From Umezawaea tangerina (GTDB lineage Bacteria > Actinomycetota > Actinomycetes > Mycobacteriales > Pseudonocardiaceae): a DNA stretch of 64,000 bases. Shown in pieces: positions 9,468-17,792 of the stretch; the stretch's first letter is position 1; every line of letters starts with the position of its first letter. Both the position numbers and the translations under genes were made by a program. The stretch covers positions 1-64,000 of the forward strand of contig NZ_PVTF01000014.1 in assembly GCF_003002815.1 (NCBI RefSeq), given 5' to 3'. The notes beneath the pieces are model-generated. The model did no database searches, was not told where the DNA came from, and saw only the letters and a program-made list of their open reading frames with translations.

Positions 9468-9593
9468 ATGACCAGCACCAACCCCCGTCGCGGCAGCCGA
9501 CGGGCCCGCCTCGTTCTCATGGCCGCGGCCGTGCGCGGTACCTGCGCCGGTGTGGTGCGCGCCGTCGCCGAGTACCTGCTCGACCTGTTCTGA
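9468..9593 (+). CDS. 41-residue conserved-looking small protein
   Basis: ATG is preceded by AGGAGA 5 nt upstream and the stop is followed within 9 nt by a terminator hairpin. The product is very basic at its N-terminus (NPRRGSRRARL), followed by a hydrophobic/amphipathic stretch (VLMAAAVRGTCAGVVRAVAE) and LLDLF. A membrane-associated micropeptide is possible. It sits divergently from the STAND gene, about 100 nt from its start. Confidence 0.55.
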   Translation: MTSTNPRRGSRRARLVLMAAAVRGTCAGVVRAVAEYLLDLF

Positions 9594-9601
9594 CAGTGAG
9601 G

Positions 9602-9630
9602 GCCGGGGATCGTTCAAGACGATCTCCGGC
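9602..9630 (+). terminator. Terminator of the small gene
   Basis: GCCGGGGATCGT and ACGATCTCCGGC form a 12-bp stem with one G-T pair and a 5-nt loop. TCTTCATT follows. Confidence 0.65.
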
Positions 9631-10250
9631 TCTTCATTCCGCTATCGCGCCAGCCCTGAACGGGGTTAGCTCTGCGCCGAATCTTCACCCGAACAGCAGC
9701 ACCCTCACCTGCACTCCGGACAACCTTCCAGGCTTCCGGGTAGACCGAAACTCGGAAGTATCTGGTCAGTCTCATGGTGGACGCGCTACGGGTGGGTAGA
9801 GCGTGGTGGCGGGGGCCTCGGCAGCAGAGCTCGGTCGGATGGCCACCATCGGGGCGGGTACAGCCGGTGTCCAAACAGTGGTACATGTTATAAATCAATC
9901 GTTTCTCGACATGATCCACAATTGCAGGTCCGAAACCCGTCCGGCGGGGGGCGAAGTGTTGCAAAAGGTGTTGAGAAATCGGTGTGTTCAACAAGTCGCC
10001 GACCGCCCTTTTTCATAAACTCTGGGGTATGACGCGTACCTGGCCTCCGTCCGACGACTGGTGTGAGGCGGCACCTCGCTGACCTGCGATGCGGCATCTA
10101 GTGTCACCAGGTAGGCGACACTCATTGTCAGTAGATCTGGTCCGCATCTTGCTTCTGGAGTGTCGGTAATGTCGCCTCAGCACTGACGTCCTGGTTGGTC
10201 CACTTCTTCGCCTCGTTGAGCTCGGGTTGCCGTTGCATCGGATGGACGAC

Positions 10251-10350
10251 AATGCCGATAAGTTAAGAATCCAAGTTGATCTTCTGATGTCGCGATACGC
10301 AGGCCGCCTGCCTGCATGTTGATCTTGAAAGGCCTTAACTTACTGGCATT
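10251..10350. repeat. Imperfect 17-bp inverted repeat, 66-bp spacer
   Basis: Left arm AATGCCGATAAGTTAAG (10251-10267) and right arm CTTAACTTACTGGCATT (10334-10350) are complementary except at two positions. Both arms are flanked outwards by GGATGGAC, and GTTGATCTT occurs twice inside. It could be a miniature element, a structured RNA or a paired operator. The rest of 9631-10586 holds no gene I can support. Confidence 0.45.
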
Positions 10351-10586
10351 GGGATGGACGAATGCGGATGGATTGGCCTCTGAGCTGCGGTAATGCCCAA
10401 CTCCTTAAAGTCGGAGCCGGGTTATGTGTGAGGGCTTGGCGTTGGATCAGACCTATTCGATGAGGAGGTAGAGGTCGTTCACGGATGGGATGACAGCCAA
10501 CTCGGAGTCAACCGCAGCAGCGAACAGGTAGTGTTGATCATCGGGGCGTACTCGCCCGCAGTCGGATCGCTGTTCAAGGAGCAGGC

Positions 10587-10847
10587 ATGAGCCAACCGAT
10601 GGGATGGGCGCCGAACGGTGCTCCGTGTTTCGCCAGCGGTACCGCGCCGTCGTTTTTATGGATGGAGAAGCAGCTGCGCGAGCATGGCCTCCGGCCCGCT
10701 ACCGGCGTCGCGGATGCGTTCGTCCAGTCGCAGCACGGTCCGGCGGCGCTCTACCTGATCACCACATGTGTCCTGGAGAACCCGGACGCGTGGCCACCGC
10801 TTCGTCCCGCCGATGACGCGCCCGCGGCGAGCACGCCGCCACGATGA
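10587..10847 (+). CDS. Small hypothetical protein
   Basis: 86 residues, with AAGGAG 7 nt before the ATG. The pattern GxAPxG...LREHGLRPATG loosely resembles the small RRQRL-motif zinc-binding proteins of actinobacterial mobile elements. However, the RRQRL sequence itself is absent and the cysteines are few, so I do not assign it. The tail is Pro/Ala-rich. Confidence 0.45.
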   Translation: MSQPMGWAPNGAPCFASGTAPSFLWMEKQLREHGLRPATGVADAFVQSQHGPAALYLITTCVLENPDAWPPLRPADDAPAASTPPR

Positions 10848-10923
10848 TCATGGCGAGCAGTCGACTTGATAATCGCCGGGCGACCACGGCGCTTGCGCAT
10901 GAGCGCACCGGTGGAGCAGGACT

Positions 10924-11604
10924 GTGACCGGCGCCGGTTTCCCGGAGGTACCGGAGATCGAGAAGGCCTGTCGCACAGCCTATCGGGCGCTGTCGGCTCT
11001 CGTCCCTGGCTGCGTCACCGCCGAGGAGGAGTCGTCGCTGCCGGAGATCCTCTCCCAGTTCGGGTTTCTGGTCGACCGGGCCGATCTGGTGATCATCGGT
11101 CAACTCGGCCCGGCGGTGTCCTGGCAGGCACCGCCCCCAGGAGACGACTTCGACTTCGACCTGATGATGTCGGGCGTAGACCTCGACGACGACTTCCACA
11201 CCTTCGGTGACGTCCGGCTCGGCGATGATGTGTTCACCGGCCCGGCCCGGACGTGGTACGACAGCCCGCTCAACCGTGCGGCTCTGGCGTACAAGCGACT
11301 GTGCGGATGGGATTTCGCCCCCGGTGAAGCGGGCGTGTGGTTGGTGATGCTGGCACCGATGTCCGCCAGCGGCGGAGAGGACGGACCGTGGTTCTACGGC
11401 GGACGGCTCGTCGGCTTCTTGGTGGTCTATGACCGCGACGAGGACGGGATCTATGAGTCGATCGGTCACATCTGGACCGCGACGGCCTGGCAGCGTCGCG
11501 GAATCGCCCGCCGTTTGCTGGCCGAGGCACGGTCACGGTTCACCATCACCACCATCGAGGAGCCCCTCACCAGTGCCGGTGCCGCGTTGCTGAAGCGCTG
11601 CTGA
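10924..11604 (+). CDS. GNAT-like acetyltransferase domain protein
   Basis: 226 residues with a GTG start and GGAGCAGG just upstream. The first 130 residues are unrecognised and acidic in places (DDFDFDLMMSGVDLDDDF). The C-terminal 80 residues look like a GNAT core: strand VGFLVVYDRDEDGIYE, then GHIWTATAWQRRGIARRLL, where QRRGIA fits the acetyl-CoA pyrophosphate loop (Q/RxxGxG/A). The last GNAT strand is short, so activity is uncertain. Confidence 0.5.
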   Translation: MTGAGFPEVPEIEKACRTAYRALSALVPGCVTAEEESSLPEILSQFGFLVDRADLVIIGQLGPAVSWQAPPPGDDFDFDLMMSGVDLDDDFHTFGDVRLGDDVFTGPARTWYDSPLNRAALAYKRLCGWDFAPGEAGVWLVMLAPMSASGGEDGPWFYGGRLVGFLVVYDRDEDGIYESIGHIWTATAWQRRGIARRLLAEARSRFTITTIEEPLTSAGAALLKRC

Positions 11605-11663
11605 TCCGGCCATTGCGGTTTCCTTAAGGACCCTGTTGTGGTGGCTGGCATGACCATCATTCG

Positions 11664-11888
11664 TCAACGGCGAGTCGTTCGATCACGCGTTGCTGTCCTG
11701 CTCGATAGGCAGGCCGTAGCGGCCTCGCGTAGCGCAGGCGGAAGATAGCGATCGGCGTTACTGACCCTGATCAGCACTCGCTGGTCGATGGGATGCCACG
11801 CGGTGACCGACTGCCGAGTCCCTTCAACCTGCTGCGAGACGTAGTCGAACTTATACATGTCCGTTATCTCCAGCAATGTCGGTGGCAT
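11664..11888 (-). CDS. Possible small protein
   Basis: 74 residues starting at the ATG at 11888 (MPPTLLEITDMYKFDYVSQQ). Amino-acid usage is natural through VTAWHPIDQRVLIRVSNADRY, then becomes Arg/Thr-rich. It runs divergently from the next gene with about 50 nt between starts. No family is recognised and no strong ribosome site is seen. Confidence 0.35.
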   Translation of the reverse strand: MPPTLLEITDMYKFDYVSQQVEGTRQSVTAWHPIDQRVLIRVSNADRYLPPALREAATACLSSRTATRDRTTRR

Positions 11889-11935
11889 GTGAGAAGCTGA
11901 TGGCAATAAGCCGAGGATCGAAAAGGTGATGCTCA

Positions 11936-12574
11936 GTGGTCGAACTACACCCTTCGACGTACCTGCAAGCGGCAGCATGGGTGCCCGACGACGACCCGGA
12001 GCGTGCCTGGTCGGATGCCGCCGACCTCGCTGCGAACTGGATCTGGGGGCGTAGTGAGATCGAAAAAGTAACGCCCCTCCTGGTGACTAATACCTTCCAG
12101 AATGGTGTGGGCATCGGATGCCTAGACGAGATGGCTCGTCGTGGCGGTCAGGCCACACCGCAGGGTAAGCAACGGTTTGATCGCGGTCCAGTATTGGTCT
12201 ACGTGCCGGATGCCCGGACGCTGAAGTTCGCTCTCGATCTCGCCCACGGCTACTCCCTTGCGATAGTGGAAGCGGTAGGCTTCTCGATTGCCGAGTGGGC
12301 GGCAGGCGCGGGAGCCATTAACCTGCTCGACGGCACCACGAGTACCAGTGGCATTCCGGCGGACGTCAAAGCCGACCTCGATCACGCGGTGTTCTTCGGC
12401 GGCAATAATGGTTGGACCGGGCCGCATGAAAAACAGCACGCCAGTTCTCACCTCGAAACCCATGTCCAGTCCGGCCGACTCACACCAGAACAAGCAGCAT
12501 CCTACGTCATATCACAGGGCGTTTCCGACGCGGGAGCCAAAAGACTGCGCCGACTTCTCGAGAAGTCGGCATAG
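11936..12574 (+). CDS. Hypothetical protein
   Basis: 212 residues, GTG start preceded by AAAGGTG. A natural composition throughout, including DLAANWIWGRSEIEKVTPLL and LDLAHGYSLAIVEAVGFSIA. A repeat of His/Glu (HEKQHASSHLETH) near residue 170 could bind metal, but no known motif is matched. The next frame begins 4 nt after its stop, so the two were probably one transcript. Confidence 0.55.
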   Translation: MVELHPSTYLQAAAWVPDDDPERAWSDAADLAANWIWGRSEIEKVTPLLVTNTFQNGVGIGCLDEMARRGGQATPQGKQRFDRGPVLVYVPDARTLKFALDLAHGYSLAIVEAVGFSIAEWAAGAGAINLLDGTTSTSGIPADVKADLDHAVFFGGNNGWTGPHEKQHASSHLETHVQSGRLTPEQAASYVISQGVSDAGAKRLRRLLEKSA

Positions 12575-12577
12575 CAC

Positions 12578-12805
12578 ATGCAGGAGCTTTATGATCGCGC
12601 GTTTGCACGCCTCGGCCGCGTGGCTGTCAAGCGGCAGGAATTCGCTCAGTGCTGGGCGAGTTACATCTCGATGCACCAATGGGACATTGATGTCCGGGAC
12701 ATCGATGTTACCGAGGTTCTACTCGTTGGCCCGTCGCGGAGCGGACGGAACCCTGCCGTGCGAACTCGGCCGCGACCGGGAACTCGTAGGTGCCGTACGG
12801 GTTGA
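12578..12805 (+). pseudogene. 3'-truncated gene
   Basis: The first 45 residues (MQELYDRAFARLGRVAVKRQ, then WASYISMHQWDIDVRDIDVT) look like the start of a longer conserved actinobacterial protein. The remaining 30 are Arg/Pro-rich nonsense. The break near 12715 likely marks an old recombination junction. Minus-strand DNA just after it (12750-12850) can be read as HVNPYGTYEFPVAAEF, loosely like the end of a Tn3-type transposase, which is too weak to call. Confidence 0.45.
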
Positions 12806-12951
12806 CGTGTGCGACGACCATGCTGTGCTGCTCAGCGTTCAAACTCGTTGAATCGTAGCTTATCTATTCTGCTGCAAGTAAAGACGCGAACCACAGGTGG
12901 TGGCGATCGGCGACAATCGACTCAAATAGATTCGCCGAATCCATCGTCATT

Positions 12952-13920
12952 CTATTCCGCCGGGCGGGTCGATCCGGCGTAGTCGTCGCCGTTGTACCGG
13001 TAGTTCGCGATCTGCACTGGCTGCCCGAAGGTCGGCGCGTTGATCATCAACCCGCCGCCGATGTAGAGGCCGACGTGGTGGATGTTGCCGGGTGTGCCGT
13101 AGAAGACGAGGTCTCCCGGCAACAGTGGCTGACCGGCCGGGACGCGCGAGCCTGCGTCGAACTGGGTCTGCGCGGTGCGCGGCAGGCTCACCCCGGCGGC
13201 GTCGTAGGCGGCTTTTGTGAGCCCGGAGCAGTCGAACCCCGCATCGCCTCCCGCTGGCCCGTTGCCGCCCCATATGTAGGGCAGCCCGCGTTGCCCGCAG
13301 GCGTAGTTGATCGCAGCCAGGGCGATGGCATTGGGGGCCTGGATGGCGTTGCAATCGCCGTTGCCGACGCTGCTGGCGGCGGCCTCGGCGTATTCGGCGG
13401 CCTGCTCGAGGACCATGTCGACGTACCAGTCGGCGTGGTTGTAGGAGAAGATCGCCGCCCGTAGGTCGCCTCGACGTACTCCGTTGTCGCACAACATGAA
13501 GGTTGCGGCGTGGATGGCGTCGTGCGGGTTGTACCGAGAGGGCGGCGAGGCGCCGCCGGGCGGGATCTGGTGTGCGGCGATGACACCGTTGAAGGTCGGC
13601 GCGAGGAACTGCATCGGCCCGCCGGCCCCGGCGTAGTTCTCGCCCTCATGGACACCGGGCAGCGAGGACCGGCCGTGGTCGGTCTCGACCTTACCGATCG
13701 CGGCGAGCACGGTCCAGTCCAGCCTGGGGCAGTCTGGGGCCGCGGTGACGTAGAGCAGGCAGTACTCGGGCGGAATGTCGGCGATCGGTGTCGTGCAGTC
13801 GGCGATGGTGTTCGACGAGCTGCCGAACAGCGCCTCCACCACCGAACTCACGCCCATGCCGAGGAGGATGGGGATGAGCAGCAGTACGGCCGCGGCGCCG
13901 ATGGTGATTTTGGCGAGCAC
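12952..13920 (-). CDS. Conjugation-associated cell-wall hydrolase (SLT + NlpC/P60)
   Basis: 322 residues with an N-terminal signal anchor (ITIGAAAVLLLIPILLGMGV). A soluble lytic-transglycosylase-like domain follows, with catalytic Glu in AAIGKVETDHGRSS and the GGPMQFL motif. A C-terminal NlpC/P60 peptidase domain has Cys in FDCSGL and His in HHVGLYIGGG. It would cut both glycan and peptide bonds of peptidoglycan so that the transfer machinery can cross the wall. It is the last gene of the minus-strand transfer unit and begins (GTG) 4 nt after the preceding stop. Confidence 0.9.
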   Translation of the reverse strand: MLAKITIGAAAVLLLIPILLGMGVSSVVEALFGSSSNTIADCTTPIADIPPEYCLLYVTAAPDCPRLDWTVLAAIGKVETDHGRSSLPGVHEGENYAGAGGPMQFLAPTFNGVIAAHQIPPGGASPPSRYNPHDAIHAATFMLCDNGVRRGDLRAAIFSYNHADWYVDMVLEQAAEYAEAAASSVGNGDCNAIQAPNAIALAAINYACGQRGLPYIWGGNGPAGGDAGFDCSGLTKAAYDAAGVSLPRTAQTQFDAGSRVPAGQPLLPGDLVFYGTPGNIHHVGLYIGGGLMINAPTFGQPVQIANYRYNGDDYAGSTRPAE

Positions 13921-13924
13921 GTTC

Positions 13925-15007
13925 TCACCGCCTCCCCGGCCGACTGGCCCCGCGCGAGGCCCGTGGGCTGGTCGAGGTGGGCGGCATCGGCGAGGGCGGT
14001 GGCGTCATCGGCTGCGGCGAGTCCGCTCCCGCCGGACCTTCCTCGGTGGGCGTGACCGGCGGCGGCACGTGCGGCCAGGTGTCGGGCAGCCCAGACAGCG
14101 CCCGCCTCGACGCTCCGGCGGCGGCGTGCAGCGGTAGCCAGACCTCGTCGGCCGGGCTCGGATGGGTCGCGTCGGGGTTGAGCAGTTCGGCCGCCGAGGT
14201 GGCGACCGGGACCGAGCGCCGGTCGTCGAGCTCGCGCCACACCTTCGCGAGCAGCTGGCGGGCGGCGGCCTCGCGCCGCAAGGTCGGCAGCCACACCAGC
14301 AACGGCGTGGTGATACCGGTGGCTTGTGCGAGGGCGGCGTAGCCGGCCAGTTTCCCGGCGACCTTGTTCAGCGGCTCGGTGCCGAAGTCGTACTCGAGAA
14401 ACCACTCGACCTGCCGGTCACCGTGCTGGTCGTGGTACCTCCAGCGGCCGTAGCCGTCGGGTTTGATCAGGTCGCCGAAGTGGCGCGCGCAACGGGTCTC
14501 CGACCACCACGCCACCAGCTCCCCCTGTTCGCCGGACCGGGGGTTGCGGGCTCGGTCGACCAAGGCGGTGAACCACTCGTTGACGCCGACGGTGTGGGCC
14601 AGGCGCAAGCTGTGCGCGACGCCGAAGACCCGGTCGTGCCGGTAGCCGAGTTCCTTGACGTCCAGGCCGTCCTCGGCGGCGAGCACGGCCGCGCCGGCGG
14701 GCGCCAGGACGTAGTGCATGGGTGCGGTGCCGAGGGTGACGAAAGGCTGGAAGCGGTCGACGACACCCCAGAGGTAGAGCTCACGCAGCCGCATCCGGCC
14801 GGAGCGGAAGCTGGGAAAGGCCAGAGCGGTGATCTGGTGTGCCGTGAGGACCTTGTGTTCCCACAGCATCCGGACGATCCACTTGTCGCGGGGGGTAAGC
14901 CGCCACGCCAGCACAGCTTGGTGCTCGGCGGTGTTCGCGACACGGGGGGTGGGCCGGGTGGGCTTGTGGCCGCGCAGGGCGCGCTGGCGGGTGGGGTTAG
15001 TGATCAT
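13925..15007 (-). CDS. Replication-relaxation family protein
   Basis: 360 residues from the ATG at 15007, which has GGAGGTG 6 nt upstream. The N-terminal winged-helix region (WIVRMLWEHKVLTAHQITAL) and the later GYRHDRVFGVAHSLRLAHTV and VEWFLEYDFGTEPL match the replication-relaxation family found on Gram-positive conjugative elements. Those proteins are thought to help process or open origin DNA. The C-terminal 50 residues are a Pro/Ser/Thr-rich disordered tail. It lies between the coupling ATPase and the wall hydrolase, its usual context. Confidence 0.8.
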   Translation of the reverse strand: MITNPTRQRALRGHKPTRPTPRVANTAEHQAVLAWRLTPRDKWIVRMLWEHKVLTAHQITALAFPSFRSGRMRLRELYLWGVVDRFQPFVTLGTAPMHYVLAPAGAAVLAAEDGLDVKELGYRHDRVFGVAHSLRLAHTVGVNEWFTALVDRARNPRSGEQGELVAWWSETRCARHFGDLIKPDGYGRWRYHDQHGDRQVEWFLEYDFGTEPLNKVAGKLAGYAALAQATGITTPLLVWLPTLRREAAARQLLAKVWRELDDRRSVPVATSAAELLNPDATHPSPADEVWLPLHAAAGASRRALSGLPDTWPHVPPPVTPTEEGPAGADSPQPMTPPPSPMPPTSTSPRASRGASRPGRR

Positions 15008-15101
15008 GGTGGGCACCTCCGAGTGGGCAGAGCGAAGCCGCCCCGGCGCGAGGTGCGCCGGGGCGTGGTGGACAGGCGGAAGGGGCGGAATAGGGGTGCG
15101 G

Positions 15102-17744
15102 TCAGCCGTTGCGGCGGGGGTCGGCGCTACGCGGGCGCGCGACGGCCTCGCTCCGGTTCGTAGGTCGGGCCGAGCCCGAGGTGCCGCAAGGCCGGGTGCT
15201 GGCGTTTCCGACGCCACCCGTGGCGGTCTCGGTCGCGCGAGTGCGAGCCGTGCGGCGCGCCACGCCGCGGATCTCCCGTGCCCGGCCGGGGACGGCAACC
15301 GGGAGGGGTTGGGTGAGCATGGTGAACGGCTGGGTTTCCTCGCCGTTGAGCACGAGGCGGACGGCCGCGTGGTAGACGCCGAGGTGGGCGAGGTCGTGAT
15401 CGGACAGCCGCGGCGCGGTGTGGCGGGACAGCTCGCGCGAGTCCTCGGGGCTGGCGTTGAAGAAGATCTTGCTGCGGGCGTTGGTGGACATGCCTTCCCG
15501 CAGTTCGCGGGGAAGTTGGCCGAGGTGCTGGTGGGCCAGGGTCATCGCGACCCGGAACCCGCGGGCTTCGGCGAGCATGTCCTCGATCGGATAGGGCAAG
15601 TTGAGGAAGTTATGACACTCGTCGATCACCATTGAGGCGTCCCGCCGCTGCCGTTGCGGGGTACGAGCCCGTCCAGTGGTGGCCTGCCAGGTGCGGGCGA
15701 CCACCAGCGACCCGACCAGCCGGGTGGTCTCCTCACCCAACGAGCCCTTAGGGATGCGCACCAGACAGATCCCGCCGTCCAAGACCTCGTTCATGTCCAC
15801 TGTAGAGTGACCGCCCGCGATCGCGTCACGGACGAAGGGCCGCAACAGGAACGCGCGGAGCTTGTTCATCAGCGGGCTGATGACCTGGGAGCGGGAGGAG
15901 TCGGTGAGTTCCTCGTACCAGGACCAGAACCCGCGCAGGACGGGGTCGGTGACCCCGGCGATGACCCGGCTGCGGAACGCCTCGTCCGTGAGCAGCTTGG
16001 GCAGGTCCGCCAGGGTGGCGACGCCTTCCTGGGTGCGCAGGGTGAGGCAGGCGGCGCGCATGACGTCGTCGGTACGCGGGCCCCAGAACGCCGAGTAGAC
16101 CCGGCGGAAGACACTGACGAGGTTGTCGACGGTCAGGTCGGTCTCCCCGCCGTCGAGCGGATTCAAGCAGGGCGGCCGGGACTTGCTGTCCGCATCGAAG
16201 ATCACGACTTGATCGGCCGCCGACTTGGGAAGGCGGGACAGGACATCGGTGACGAGGTCGCCCTTGGGGTCGATCAGCACGATCCCGCGTCCGGCCTCGG
16301 CGTCGGCCAGGATCATGTTCCCCAGCAGTGTGCTCTTGCCGGAACCGGTGGCACCGATGACGTGCAGGTGGTGTCGCGCGTCGGGGACTCGTAGGGCGAC
16401 GGGGCGCTGGTGGCCGGTGTCGCTGACCCCGAGCGGCTTGGCCTCCGGCCCTGGGGCCGCGATCCCTGGCGGCGGGGCGATGGCGCGGGCTCCGGCACGT
16501 TGGATGCCGGGGATGGCCTCGTCGGTGGGCAGGTGCGCGATCGCCGCCAGCTCGGGCACCGACAAAAGGTCGCCACGTCCGAGCCGCCGGGAGTCGACCA
16601 CGACGCCGGGGTGGCGGACGCGGTGGCGGGTGTAGTGGTTGTGCTCTGTGTAGGAGGCGAACGACGCCGCCAAGGCGTGCGCCCGGCCGCGAGCGACCTC
16701 CCGCGCCCGGCGAACTTCGCCCTCGTCGGCGTCGGCAGGCAGCAGGGTCGCTACGGCGTAGCGGATGACGGTCTCGAACTGGCTGCCACGCTGCTTGCCG
16801 ACGATGGCGCGGTTCTGTGCGGCATATTCCAGCGAGGTCTGCGGGTCGCTGTACAAGGCTCCGGTCTTCGACCGCGCTGCAGCCGTCCGCCGTGAGCGGC
16901 TGCCGGTGCCGGGGGTGACTGCGTCGAGCAGCCGGCCGACCAGCCGGGTCGAGCCTCCGGTGTGGACTCGACGAGCGGCGCGGCGCGCCTGCTGGACGCG
17001 GCGGCCGGTGACCGGCCGGGCCAGCACCTGTACACAGGCGTACTCCTCACGCCCCAGTCCGACCGGCGCGCCGATCAGCGCGCGGATCGGGTCGGCGTCG
17101 AAGGCGCTGCGCAGCGGCAACGCCTCCGGCCGGGCCAGCCGCAATTCACCGCCGACCACCAGCCGTCGCTGACTCTTGCCCGGAGTCGGCAGGGGTGGCT
17201 CGGCCAGGCCGACGCGGGTGTGTGCGCCGGGCCAGGCTGCCTCGACGGCGCGTTCGACCAGGCCGGGTGGGATGACGCCGGGCACCCACAGCCGGATCGC
17301 GACCCCGGCTTCGGAGAACACGTACTCGCACGCCACGTGCGGCTGGCCGGTGAACGCCCGCCGCCACCCAGGGCGGAGCAGGCCGACGAGGTTGGACCAC
17401 AACGCGGCGCCGCCCGCGGGATCCACTGTGGGCGGGGCGAGCACGGTGACCTGGCGGGCATCAGCCAGCAGCAGTTCGTGGCAGCGGCGTGCCCACCACC
17501 GTCGGCCGAGCACGATCCCGGTGATGAGCACCGCGAGGACCGGCGCCGCGATCGGGCCCCTGTCCAGGGCGAGGTTCCGCAGCCGTGTCAGCAATGCGAG
17601 CAGGGCACCGCCGGGGTCGCGCAGGTAGTCCTCCATCCACCCGGCGGCGACAGCGGTCGACGAATGCGTGGACGGCATGGTGAGAGGTGGTTGCGGTGGC
17701 TGGTCAAGGCCAGCCGATATCCAGGTCAGTGGTCGGGGCAGCAT
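15102..17744 (-). CDS. VirD4/TraG-like conjugal coupling ATPase
   Basis: 880 residues. A membrane helix lies near residues 65-85 (GPIAAPVLAVLITGIVLG). The C-terminal half is a FtsK/HerA-type motor with Walker A IGATGSGKST, a following GIVLIDPKGDL, and Walker B MVIDECHNFLNL, then MTLAHQHLGQLP and a Ser-rich arginine-finger region. It would recruit and pump DNA through the transfer channel. The last 60 residues are low-complexity. AAGGGA lies 8 nt before the ATG, 48 nt after the VirB4 stop. Confidence 0.88.
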   Translation of the reverse strand: MLPRPLTWISAGLDQPPQPPLTMPSTHSSTAVAAGWMEDYLRDPGGALLALLTRLRNLALDRGPIAAPVLAVLITGIVLGRRWWARRCHELLLADARQVTVLAPPTVDPAGGAALWSNLVGLLRPGWRRAFTGQPHVACEYVFSEAGVAIRLWVPGVIPPGLVERAVEAAWPGAHTRVGLAEPPLPTPGKSQRRLVVGGELRLARPEALPLRSAFDADPIRALIGAPVGLGREEYACVQVLARPVTGRRVQQARRAARRVHTGGSTRLVGRLLDAVTPGTGSRSRRTAAARSKTGALYSDPQTSLEYAAQNRAIVGKQRGSQFETVIRYAVATLLPADADEGEVRRAREVARGRAHALAASFASYTEHNHYTRHRVRHPGVVVDSRRLGRGDLLSVPELAAIAHLPTDEAIPGIQRAGARAIAPPPGIAAPGPEAKPLGVSDTGHQRPVALRVPDARHHLHVIGATGSGKSTLLGNMILADAEAGRGIVLIDPKGDLVTDVLSRLPKSAADQVVIFDADSKSRPPCLNPLDGGETDLTVDNLVSVFRRVYSAFWGPRTDDVMRAACLTLRTQEGVATLADLPKLLTDEAFRSRVIAGVTDPVLRGFWSWYEELTDSSRSQVISPLMNKLRAFLLRPFVRDAIAGGHSTVDMNEVLDGGICLVRIPKGSLGEETTRLVGSLVVARTWQATTGRARTPQRQRRDASMVIDECHNFLNLPYPIEDMLAEARGFRVAMTLAHQHLGQLPRELREGMSTNARSKIFFNASPEDSRELSRHTAPRLSDHDLAHLGVYHAAVRLVLNGEETQPFTMLTQPLPVAVPGRAREIRGVARRTARTRATETATGGVGNASTRPCGTSGSARPTNRSEAVARPRSADPRRNG

Positions 17745-17792
17745 GAACGAATCCCTTCACGGGAGATGTACGAGGCGGTGGTGCGCGCGCAG

